From contig CADCQV010000294.1 in assembly GCA_902803625.1 (NCBI GenBank), forward strand, positions 1 through 36,574: a stretch of DNA of 36,574 nt, read 5' to 3'. Made by a program: the position numbers and the translations under genes. Each line of letters opens with the position of its first letter. Within the stretch, counting starts at the first letter, position 1. Shown piece by piece: positions 1 to 7,386 of the stretch. The notes under the pieces are model-generated. The model ran no database searches. It worked only from the letters and a program-made list of their open reading frames with translations, and was not told the DNA's origin. The DNA comes from an uncultured Lachnospiraceae bacterium. Lineage in GTDB: Bacteria > Bacillota > Clostridia > Lachnospirales > Lachnospiraceae.

Positions 1-58
1 GGAAAGAGGTCGGGCCAGAGAAGATATTACCGGTGAAGCTTCGGAAGGAGGTGCTTGA
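1..58 (+). CDS. metN: Probable C-terminal tail of the methionine importer ATPase (partial)
   Basis: The frame starting at base 2 stays open and ends in TGA at 56-58, one base before the GTG I choose for metI. Only about 18 codons are visible and they carry no diagnostic motif. The identity rests on gene order alone, because the ATPase normally precedes the permease and binding protein in methionine importer operons. Another frame also stops nearby, at 34-36, so the assignment is tentative. Confidence 0.35.
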   Translation, partial: ERGRAREDITGEASEGGA

Positions 59-59
59 G

Positions 60-719
60 GTGTCATCCCAGGAAGTTATGATGATAGCAGAGGGAATAGT
101 CGACACCCTCTATATGACAATAGTATCTGCTTTTTTCGGCTATGTTATCGGTCTTCCCTGGGGCATAGTCCTCACCGTTACCGGAAAGGACGGCATTCAT
201 CCGAATAAGGCAGTTTATCAGGTATTGGACACCATTACAAATATTATGCGTTCCATTCCCTTCCTGATACTATTGATACTGGTTCTTCCGATCACCTTTT
301 TTGTAGTCGGAAAGACCTACGGCTCCACTGCCACCATTGTTCCGCTGGTGATATCGGCTTCTCCCCTTATCGCCCGTATGGTGGAATCCTCATTAAATGA
401 GGTGGATAAGGGTGTCATCGAAGCCGCCCAGTCCATGGGCGCCGATAATTTTCAGATAGTTACCCGGGTGCTGCTCGGAGAAGCAAAGATCTCCCTGATC
501 TCGGGTGCCACCATAACAACCGGCACCATTCTCGGATATTCCGCAATGGCAGGAACCGTAGGAGGCGGAGGCCTCGGAGACATAGCGATCCGTTACGGAT
601 ATTACCGTTATCAGGCCAATATCCTCTGGGTCACTGTTATCCTCCTGGTGCTTCTGGTACAGATATTCCAGTTCATAGGTAATCTTATCTCCGCAAAGCT
701 TGATAAGAGAAGGGTATAG
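60..719 (+). CDS. metI: Methionine ABC transporter permease
   Basis: This is the inner-membrane permease of the MetNIQ methionine importer, a type I ABC permease that works as a dimer with the MetN ATPase. The protein has five or so hydrophobic segments. It begins with the family-typical GIVDTLYMT...IGLPWGI block, and carries the ATPase-coupling EAA loop (EAAQSMGADNFQIVTRVLLGEA). I prefer GTG at 60 because GGAGG at 46-50 lies 9 bases upstream and because the protein then starts like known MetI. An in-frame GTG at 33 is an upstream alternative. metQ follows after 30 bases, which supports the methionine assignment. Length (219 residues) is normal for the family. Confidence 0.9.
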   Translation: MSSQEVMMIAEGIVDTLYMTIVSAFFGYVIGLPWGIVLTVTGKDGIHPNKAVYQVLDTITNIMRSIPFLILLILVLPITFFVVGKTYGSTATIVPLVISASPLIARMVESSLNEVDKGVIEAAQSMGADNFQIVTRVLLGEAKISLISGATITTGTILGYSAMAGTVGGGGLGDIAIRYGYYRYQANILWVTVILLVLLVQIFQFIGNLISAKLDKRRV

Positions 720-749
720 AAACAGAAAACAGCAAAAAAGGAGAGCATT

Positions 750-1580
750 ATGAATAAAAAATTCTTATCTTTACTACTGGCAGCTTCATTAACGGCAGTA
801 CTGTTCGCAGGCTGCGGCAAATCGTCAGCCGGAAGCGACAAGGTCATCAAGATCGCTGCGTCGGAAACACCCCATTCCGAGATCCTTAATAAGGCAAAGG
901 ACATTTTAAAGGGTCAGGGCTACGATCTTCAGGTCACGGTATTCGAGGACTACGTACAGCCGAATAACGTTGTGGAGCAGGGAGAGTTTGATGCAAATTA
1001 TTTCCAGCATATTAATTACCTGAATTCCTTCAATGAGGAAAACGGCACCCATCTTGCCGTTGCGGAAAACGGAAAGATACACTATGAGCCCTTCGGTATT
1101 TACGCAGGAAGCAAGACCGCTCTTTCGGATATTGCCGACGGGGACTCAATCGCGATCCCCAATGATACGACCAATGAAGCCCGTGCACTTCTTCTTCTGG
1201 AGCAGGAAGGGCTTATAAAGCTTAAAGAGGGTGCAGGTGTGACCGCTACGGTAAATGATGTGGCAGAGAATCCGAAAAACCTGGAGCTTGTGGAAGTCGA
1301 AGCGGCGCAGGTTCCGAAGCAGCTAAAAAGCGTTGCCTTTGGAGTTATCAACGGAAACTATGCCCTTGAAGCCGGCCTCAATGTTGGGAAGGATGCCCTT
1401 GCCGTTGAAGCCGCAAGCGGTGAAGCCATCCAGCAGTATGTGAATATCATTGCCGTAAAGGAAGGAAACGAGTCAGCGGAAAAGATAAAGGCTCTTACCG
1501 GAGTGCTGAAGTCCGATGAGATCGTTTCTTACATAAACGATAACTACGAGGGTGCTGTTGTGCCCTATGACGGAAAATAA
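750..1580 (+). CDS. metQ: Methionine-binding lipoprotein (NlpA family)
   Basis: This is the extracytoplasmic methionine-binding component of MetNIQ. A signal peptide ends in a lipobox (LFAGC), so Cys22 would be lipidated and anchor the protein to the membrane. The mature part shows the NlpA-family landmarks ASETPHSEIL, DANYFQHINYL, and AIPNDTTNEARALLLLEQEGLI, in order. A good ribosome site (AAAGGAG) precedes ATG 750. The gene directly follows metI on the same strand, so the two are almost certainly cotranscribed. Its 3' end nearly touches purC. Related NlpA proteins can bind other amino acids; the metI neighbour makes methionine the best guess. Confidence 0.92.
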   Translation: MNKKFLSLLLAASLTAVLFAGCGKSSAGSDKVIKIAASETPHSEILNKAKDILKGQGYDLQVTVFEDYVQPNNVVEQGEFDANYFQHINYLNSFNEENGTHLAVAENGKIHYEPFGIYAGSKTALSDIADGDSIAIPNDTTNEARALLLLEQEGLIKLKEGAGVTATVNDVAENPKNLELVEVEAAQVPKQLKSVAFGVINGNYALEAGLNVGKDALAVEAASGEAIQQYVNIIAVKEGNESAEKIKALTGVLKSDEIVSYINDNYEGAVVPYDGK

Positions 1581-1608
1581 ATCTGAAAGGAGCGTCATTG
1601 GAAAAGCC

Positions 1609-2484
1609 ATGCAAAAATATTCTCCGGTAAAAAGCGGAAAGGTAAGAGAGATTTATGAGACCGATGATAACCTGATCATGGTCGCTACGGACCGTATATC
1701 CGCCTTTGACGTTATACTGAAAAATGAGATAAAGGGTAAGGGAAAGATCCTTACCCGGATCTCCGAATTCTGGTTTGATCTCACGAAGGATATCCTTCCA
1801 AACCACCTTGTCAGCAGTGATGTAAATGATATGCCCGAATTCTTCCGTACAGCGGAGTTTGAAGGGCGGACCATGCTGGTAAAGAAGCTTCGCATGATTC
1901 CCATAGAATGTATAGTGCGCGGCTATATCACCGGCAGCGGCTGGGAAAGCTATAAGGAAAACGGCAGTGTATGCGGAATAAAGCTCCCCGGGGGCTTAAA
2001 GAACTGCGACAGGCTTCCGGAGCCCATTTACACCCCCAGTACAAAGGCTGCGATAGGCACCCATGATGAAAATATCAGGTTTGAAGAGAGTGCCAGCATC
2101 CTTAACAGCGAGTTTCCCGGAAAGGGCAGGGAATATGCCGGAAAGATAAGGGACTATACCCTTGAGATATACAAAAAATGCGCCGACTATGCACTTACCC
2201 GCGGCATCATCATTGCCGACACCAAGCTGGAATTCGGACTTGATGAGAATGACAACATAGTTCTGGCGGACGAGCTCCTGACTCCCGACTCCAGCAGATT
2301 CTGGCCGAAGGAAGGCTATGAGCCCGGTAAAAGCCAGCCCTCCTTCGACAAGCAGTTTGTCAGGGACTACCTGAAGGAAAATCCGACCTGTAATTACTCC
2401 CTCCCTGATGATATAATAGAGAAGACCATCGGGAAATACAAAGAGGCTTACAGGCTGCTTTCAGGCAGGGAAATCGGGCTTTGA
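1609..2484 (+). CDS. purC: SAICAR synthase (purine biosynthesis)
   Basis: Phosphoribosylaminoimidazole-succinocarboxamide synthase joins CAIR and aspartate with ATP hydrolysis in de novo purine synthesis, in the cytosol. The sequence has the family start SGKVREIYE, the ATDRISAFDVIL block, the ECIVRGYITGSGW segment, and the nucleotide/substrate region IIIADTKLEFG...LADELLTPDSSRFW. Its length of 291 residues matches the longer form of the family. ATG 1609 fits the normal N terminus; an AGGAG lies 16 bases upstream, somewhat far. An upstream ATG at 1567, inside the end of metQ, would add 14 residues. No other purine genes are visible, so purC appears detached from a pur operon. Its stop overlaps the next start (TTGA). 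Confidence 0.93.
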   Translation: MQKYSPVKSGKVREIYETDDNLIMVATDRISAFDVILKNEIKGKGKILTRISEFWFDLTKDILPNHLVSSDVNDMPEFFRTAEFEGRTMLVKKLRMIPIECIVRGYITGSGWESYKENGSVCGIKLPGGLKNCDRLPEPIYTPSTKAAIGTHDENIRFEESASILNSEFPGKGREYAGKIRDYTLEIYKKCADYALTRGIIIADTKLEFGLDENDNIVLADELLTPDSSRFWPKEGYEPGKSQPSFDKQFVRDYLKENPTCNYSLPDDIIEKTIGKYKEAYRLLSGREIGL

Positions 2485-4139
2485 AACTATTTGAAAAGAT
2501 AAAAGACCATAAGAGCAGCGCCGGTATTATTTTTCTGATTGGATTTATTACCGGCGCCTTTCTTTTTATCCTGACCTACGGGGTATATGTTCTTGATGTC
2601 ACAAATGACGGATGGATATTCAGGGTAAGTGATGTAGATCTGCATCAGCATTATATCGGCTGGTGCCACTTCCGTAAGTCACCCTGGTTCTTCCCCTTAG
2701 GTCTTATGGATTCCCTGTCATACCCTTATAAAATGTCCATACTATGGACCGATTCCATCCCGCTTTTTGCCATTGTTTTCAAGCTGTTCCGGGATTTTCT
2801 TCCCGAAACCTTCCAGTACTTTGGTCTGTATGGGTTTATTTCCTTTTCTTTGACAGGCGGAACTGCAGCGCTCCTGATATATAAGCTTTGCCGGAACCCC
2901 CTTTTTGCGGTCCTCTCCGTTCCCTTTATTGCAGAGAGCTTCGCTATGCTGCAACGGATGTTTTATCATACATCCCTTACGGCTCACTATCTTATCATCA
3001 TTCCGCTCCTTATTTTCCTCGATGATTCCTTCAGGTGGTCTATTAAAAAAAAGTGCTGCGTCTGGGGAGCTTATTTCTTTTTTGCAGTAATGCTGCACCC
3101 CTACCTCTGGGCAATGGGTGCGGTGATCGCATTATTTTCATTTATCTATGAGATCATCCATATTATGACCCTTGTCCCGGCTTTGATTACGGGGACAGTT
3201 TCTGCTCTGGTTACATACCTCGGACTCTTTATTACCGGTGCCCTTTACGGAAATGTGGAAGTTTCCTACAGTCTCGTAGGATACAGTTCAAACCTGAATA
3301 CCTTCATCAATTCTCTGGATATGGGCCGTCTTCTCCGCGGGCTCCCGCTGCAAAATCCCAATCAGTATGAGGGCTTTGCCTATCTGGGGCTTGGAGGCCT
3401 TATCTTACTGATCTTTTCTGTTTTTTATTATGCCTTTAACAGAAGGAATGCTGAAAAGCCTGATCACCGCCACCTGATCTTCATTCTTTGCCCCGTATTC
3501 TTCCTGATGTCCGTATTTCCTGATATAACCTTAAATTCACTCCTGCTTTTCCGGATAAAGGTTCCGGCTTCACTGGAGATGATACTGGGTGTCTTCCGTT
3601 CAAACGGACGCTTTATCTGGCCCGCCATGATACTTCTGACAGCCGCGGCCGTAACGCTTATTTCATTTTCCTCAAAAAAGAAACATATTCCCGCTGTCAT
3701 TCTGGTGTTATGCTTAGGTATCCAGTTTTTTGATATGAGCACTCTGATAGCTTCAAAGCGTGAAAAATTCATCCCTATAGGAAAGCAATGGAACCTTGAT
3801 CTGGAAAACGAAGCACTGGCTGCAAAGCTCTCAGGCTATGAGCATATAGTTATCGTTCCCGATGATATCAGTATTACCGAAAAGGTTGCCTTTTTTGCAT
3901 ATAAATACGGGCTTACCGTAAACCGCTTTTATTTTGCGAGAAATATCGATAAGGAGATAGAAAAGACCATTAATGACTACCATAGTGAGTGCTCTGCCGG
4001 CAGCGCCCCCGGAAATGTTATCTTTGTTTTTGATGAGGTAAGCATGGCAAGCTGGAAAATAAGCACAGGCCTGCATTTCTATGATCTTACCGGAACCATA
4101 GTGGGACTAAAGGATCCCCTCCCCCTTCCTGAATTATGA
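2481..4139 (+). CDS. Polytopic membrane protein, DUF6311-like
   Basis: This is a 552-residue membrane protein with about ten predicted transmembrane segments and a soluble C-terminal part of about 130 residues. The segment DLHQHYIGWCHFRKSPW, followed by FPLGLMDSLSYPYKMS and TDSIPL, resembles the DUF6311 family as I recall it. Those proteins look like GT-C type glycosyltransferases, with an acidic residue in the first outside loop. A glycosyl-transfer role is inference only. The TTG start overlaps the purC stop (TTGA) and the stop overlaps the next ATG (ATGA), so it is translationally coupled on both sides. Substrate and role are unknown. Confidence 0.7.
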   Translation: MKLFEKIKDHKSSAGIIFLIGFITGAFLFILTYGVYVLDVTNDGWIFRVSDVDLHQHYIGWCHFRKSPWFFPLGLMDSLSYPYKMSILWTDSIPLFAIVFKLFRDFLPETFQYFGLYGFISFSLTGGTAALLIYKLCRNPLFAVLSVPFIAESFAMLQRMFYHTSLTAHYLIIIPLLIFLDDSFRWSIKKKCCVWGAYFFFAVMLHPYLWAMGAVIALFSFIYEIIHIMTLVPALITGTVSALVTYLGLFITGALYGNVEVSYSLVGYSSNLNTFINSLDMGRLLRGLPLQNPNQYEGFAYLGLGGLILLIFSVFYYAFNRRNAEKPDHRHLIFILCPVFFLMSVFPDITLNSLLLFRIKVPASLEMILGVFRSNGRFIWPAMILLTAAAVTLISFSSKKKHIPAVILVLCLGIQFFDMSTLIASKREKFIPIGKQWNLDLENEALAAKLSGYEHIVIVPDDISITEKVAFFAYKYGLTVNRFYFARNIDKEIEKTINDYHSECSAGSAPGNVIFVFDEVSMASWKISTGLHFYDLTGTIVGLKDPLPLPEL

Positions 4140-4978
4140 ACAGGCTCAGTTTAATGAAAAAATCCATATTGACACTGATCCTTATTCTCCTCCTCCAATC
4201 TGCCCTTTCAGGCTGTATGGAAGCCGGCGCTGAGGACTGGATAGGATATACCCCGAAGGAGCCTGCTGAGGAGGCCGTCGAAGAGGAACCGGAAACAGTC
4301 TCGGAGGAGACCGTCGGTGAGGTCAGCGGCGGCGATAAAGAGGTGGAAAACGCCCTCCCGACCTACTCCCCTGAGGAAGAGCCCGAGGAGATTGAGGAAG
4401 AGGACCTTCCCGAGGAAGAAGAACCTGTAGCAGAGAACAGCTCTGTCAGTGAGGATACTGCCCCTGTTGTGGATGATGATGAAAATAACCATGATGTTAC
4501 CCACGGCAGCTGGGACGGCGATGAATGGTCAGCCACAGCCACCATCGGGGAAAATTACGAAATCGAAGTCAGTGTGACTTCTTCCAAGGGTGCCATGAAA
4601 AATGAAAAGGTTACGGATTACAGTCCGGCTTCTGAGAAGAGCGGCGGTGATATCAAGGATGCCCGTTTTAACTACTTTACGAAATATGAAGACGGCGACA
4701 GGGAAACTGCCGCCGAGGATATCGAAGATTATGAAGATGTGGACAAAATGTCCGATAAACAGATGAGTGCCCTTATGGCTGTTGCCGACGATATAGGAAA
4801 GCTTATCGCCCAGTTCGGTATAACGGCATACGACTTCAATCACCCCGCGGAAAATGAAGACACCGAGGTTGTGATGGATCTCTACAGCGAGGATAAATAC
4901 CAGTTCACTATGACCCTGTCCTTCGATGAGGATCACATTGAGAAGCTTACATCCATCGAATTCGCTCTGGAAGAATGA
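4136..4978 (+). CDS. Acidic lipoprotein of unknown function (paralogue of the lipoprotein at 14581-15231)
   Basis: The signal peptide ends in a lipobox (SALSGC), so the protein is predicted to be a surface lipoprotein. After the Cys comes a very acidic, Glu/Pro-rich low-complexity linker of about 90 residues. A C-terminal domain of about 140 residues contains DARFNYFTKYEDGDRETA, GKLIAQFGITAYDF and FTMTLSFDEDHI. That domain aligns by eye with the lipoprotein at 14581-15231. ATG 4136 overlaps the previous stop by four bases; ATG 4154 is an alternative start that leaves a shorter n-region. No known family is recognised. It is the last gene of the plus-strand run. Confidence 0.8.
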   Translation: MNRLSLMKKSILTLILILLLQSALSGCMEAGAEDWIGYTPKEPAEEAVEEEPETVSEETVGEVSGGDKEVENALPTYSPEEEPEEIEEEDLPEEEEPVAENSSVSEDTAPVVDDDENNHDVTHGSWDGDEWSATATIGENYEIEVSVTSSKGAMKNEKVTDYSPASEKSGGDIKDARFNYFTKYEDGDRETAAEDIEDYEDVDKMSDKQMSALMAVADDIGKLIAQFGITAYDFNHPAENEDTEVVMDLYSEDKYQFTMTLSFDEDHIEKLTSIEFALEE

Positions 4979-4985
4979 AATCCGC

Positions 4986-5060
4986 TGTCATCCTGAGCTC
5001 CCGCTTCTCTGTCATCCTGAGCTCCCGCTTCCCTGTCATCCTGAGCGAAGCGAAGGATCT
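4986..5060. repeat. Three tandem copies of the TGTCATCCTGAG repeat
   Basis: TGTCATCCTGAGC occurs at 4986, 5010 and 5034, an exact 24-base period. The third copy is full length, continuing GAAGCGAAGGATCT to 5060. In the full copy, ATCCT and AGGAT flank a short inner GC/GC pair, so it can form a small hairpin. The cluster fills most of the gap between two convergent genes. Related copies lie at 16564-16590, 27507-27525 and 31960-32038. Confidence 0.85.
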
Positions 5061-5064
5061 TCCC

Positions 5065-7341
5065 TCACACTCTATTATAGTTTATCAGGCATCCCTTCAG
5101 TATTATCTGTCTCTCGTCATCCGTAAGCTCTCCGAGTGACAGCTCAAATTCCTTCAGGGTACCGTCCTTCACCGTGTACGCCTTAATGCGGTCCTCTTTT
5201 CCGGAAACCGCCTTTCTGATACCGGGAATAAAAAGGTGATCCAGATTCTTAAAGGGAAGCTCTCCCTTTTCTATCACAAAGGGAAGCATACCCCAGTTAA
5301 TGAGGTTACTTCTGTACCTTTTAGTGGCATATTCATTGGCGATATTTGCCCAGCCTCCCAGAACCTTCTGACAGGATGCCGCCTGTTCCCTTGCGGAGCC
5401 GTCTCCCGGCTTTACCGCAAAGATCGCAGAGCCTATTCCAGTATTATTCCAGTCCGCATCCGGAAAGCTTTTCTTAACCGCATTCATAACCTCTCCGAGG
5501 TCTCCCGATGCCTCCAGCATCTTCTCAAGGGCCGATACCCCGTCTTCCCTTGCTTTCTCATATGCGGCCACATCCTTTGCCCTCTGCACATAGGACGGAT
5601 CCTTACGGGAGAGGGTGAATTCGGCAAGTCCCAGAGGATTTGACCTGTATGAAGATGTTTCTCCGGAGGGTATCAGTTCATCGGTTGTTGTAACGCTGTC
5701 GTGGATCTCGGAGACTATCCTTATTATCAGATTGTCGGTAAGCTCAGGCATTTCCGGCCAGTCCTTGATATTCGGTCCGAGGATAAGCTCTGCGTCACTG
5801 TCTTCCTTACACTTTGAATCAAATACCCTCTTTTCATAAATCTGAGCGTCAAAGAAGTACTTATATTTTCCGATCTCTATATCCAGATCCGTAGCAGGTG
5901 TAAGTATCCCCTTATTTGCAGCGGTAGCTGCAATAGAGCGGGCATCCATAAGTGCCACGGATGATATCTGTCCGTTCTGCACCTTTGAGCCCTCCCTGTT
6001 CGGGAAATTCCTCGTAGAATGACGTATGGAAAATGCATTGTTTGCGGGAGTGTCGCCTGCTCCGAAGCAGGGACCGCAGAAGCAGGTCTTTACCACCACA
6101 CCTGCATCTATAAAGCTTGAGACCGCACCGTTCCTGACAAGCTCGGCGTATACAGGCATGGATGCCGGATAAACACTCATAGTGAATTCGCTGTTCCCGA
6201 TATCCGCTCCCTTCAGAATATCCGCAGCCGCGCAGAGATTCTCAAATCCTCCTCCCGCACAGCCCGCGATTATTCCCTGGTCAGTAAAGAGCTTTCCGTT
6301 TCTTATCTTCCTGTGAAGGTCAAAATCCACCCTGTCGCCGAGGGAGATCCTTGCCTTTTTCTCCACATCCGACAGGATATCGGAAAGATTCTGATTCAGC
6401 TCTTCTATGGTATAAGCATTGCTGGGATGGAAGGGCAGGGCTATCATGGGCTTTATCTTTGAAAGATCCACGCTCACCACTTCATCATAGTAGGCGGTAT
6501 CCGAGGGATTCAGTTCCTTATAGTCCTCCGCTCTTCCATGTGTCGACAGAAACTCCTCTGTTTTCCCATCCGTCCTCCAAATAGAAGAGAGACAGGTGGT
6601 CTCTGTTGTCATCACATCGATGCCGATACGGAAATCAGCGCTTAATGCGGATACCCCGGGGCCAACAAATTCCATTACCCTGTTCTTTACGATACCGTCA
6701 GAAAAAAGCTTTCCGATAAGGGCAAGTGCCACATCCTGAGGTCCGACCCCGTATGAGGGCTCACCGCTTAAGTAAACCGCCACGATACCGGGATAATCAA
6801 TATCATAGGTCTGGTTTAGAAGCTGCTTTACAAGCTCCGGTCCTCCCTCACCCATTGCCATGGTACCGAGAGCACCGTATCTTGTATGGGAATCGGAGCC
6901 CAGAATCATCTTTCCGCAGCCTGCCAGCATTTCCCTGGCATACTGGTGTATCACCGCCTGATGCGGAGGTACGTAGACACCGCCGTACTTTCTGGCCGCA
7001 CTGAGACCGAAAACGTGGTCATCCTCATTTATTGTGCCTCCCACGGCACAGAGGGAATTATGACAGTTTGTGAGAATATAGGGCAAAGGGAACTTCTTCA
7101 GTCCCGATGCTCTGGCCGTCTGTATAATGCCCACATAGGTGATATCGTGGCTTGTTATACAGTCAAATTTTATCTTCAGCTTCCTGTCATCCCCAGAAGT
7201 ATTGTGGGATGAGAGTATTCCGTATGCGATCGTTCCCTTGCGGGCTTCTTCCTTTGAAATATTATCCGGTGCCTCACCGCATATCTCAGTACCATTAAGG
7301 AGATATGCCCCCGAGCCGCGGACCGTCACTGCGTCATTCAT
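5065..7341 (-). CDS. Aconitase-family hydratase (YbhJ-like)
   Basis: This is a 758-residue member of the aconitase/homoaconitase superfamily, probably an iron-sulfur hydro-lyase. The substrate is not evident. Conserved landmarks are GSDSHTRYGALGTMAMGEGG (about residues 148-167), then a Cys at 361 (GCAGGGFENL) and a C-G-P-C pair at 422/425. These are the three expected [4Fe-4S] ligands. A C-terminal swivel-type domain follows. It resembles E. coli YbhJ more than the classical citrate-cycle aconitase, and no citrate synthase or isocitrate dehydrogenase is nearby. A GGAGCGG motif precedes ATG 7341. The gene lies 45 bases downstream of glgP on the same strand and may be cotranscribed with it. Confidence 0.85.
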   Translation of the reverse strand: MNDAVTVRGSGAYLLNGTEICGEAPDNISKEEARKGTIAYGILSSHNTSGDDRKLKIKFDCITSHDITYVGIIQTARASGLKKFPLPYILTNCHNSLCAVGGTINEDDHVFGLSAARKYGGVYVPPHQAVIHQYAREMLAGCGKMILGSDSHTRYGALGTMAMGEGGPELVKQLLNQTYDIDYPGIVAVYLSGEPSYGVGPQDVALALIGKLFSDGIVKNRVMEFVGPGVSALSADFRIGIDVMTTETTCLSSIWRTDGKTEEFLSTHGRAEDYKELNPSDTAYYDEVVSVDLSKIKPMIALPFHPSNAYTIEELNQNLSDILSDVEKKARISLGDRVDFDLHRKIRNGKLFTDQGIIAGCAGGGFENLCAAADILKGADIGNSEFTMSVYPASMPVYAELVRNGAVSSFIDAGVVVKTCFCGPCFGAGDTPANNAFSIRHSTRNFPNREGSKVQNGQISSVALMDARSIAATAANKGILTPATDLDIEIGKYKYFFDAQIYEKRVFDSKCKEDSDAELILGPNIKDWPEMPELTDNLIIRIVSEIHDSVTTTDELIPSGETSSYRSNPLGLAEFTLSRKDPSYVQRAKDVAAYEKAREDGVSALEKMLEASGDLGEVMNAVKKSFPDADWNNTGIGSAIFAVKPGDGSAREQAASCQKVLGGWANIANEYATKRYRSNLINWGMLPFVIEKGELPFKNLDHLFIPGIRKAVSGKEDRIKAYTVKDGTLKEFELSLGELTDDERQIILKGCLINYNRV

Positions 7342-7386
7342 ATTTTTGATGCCGCTCCTTCCTGTCTGGACAAACTGCCCTCTTTT

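Noticed and set aside
4986..5060. A CRISPR array
   Set aside because: The copies are adjacent with a 24-base period and have no unique spacers, so they are a simple tandem repeat.
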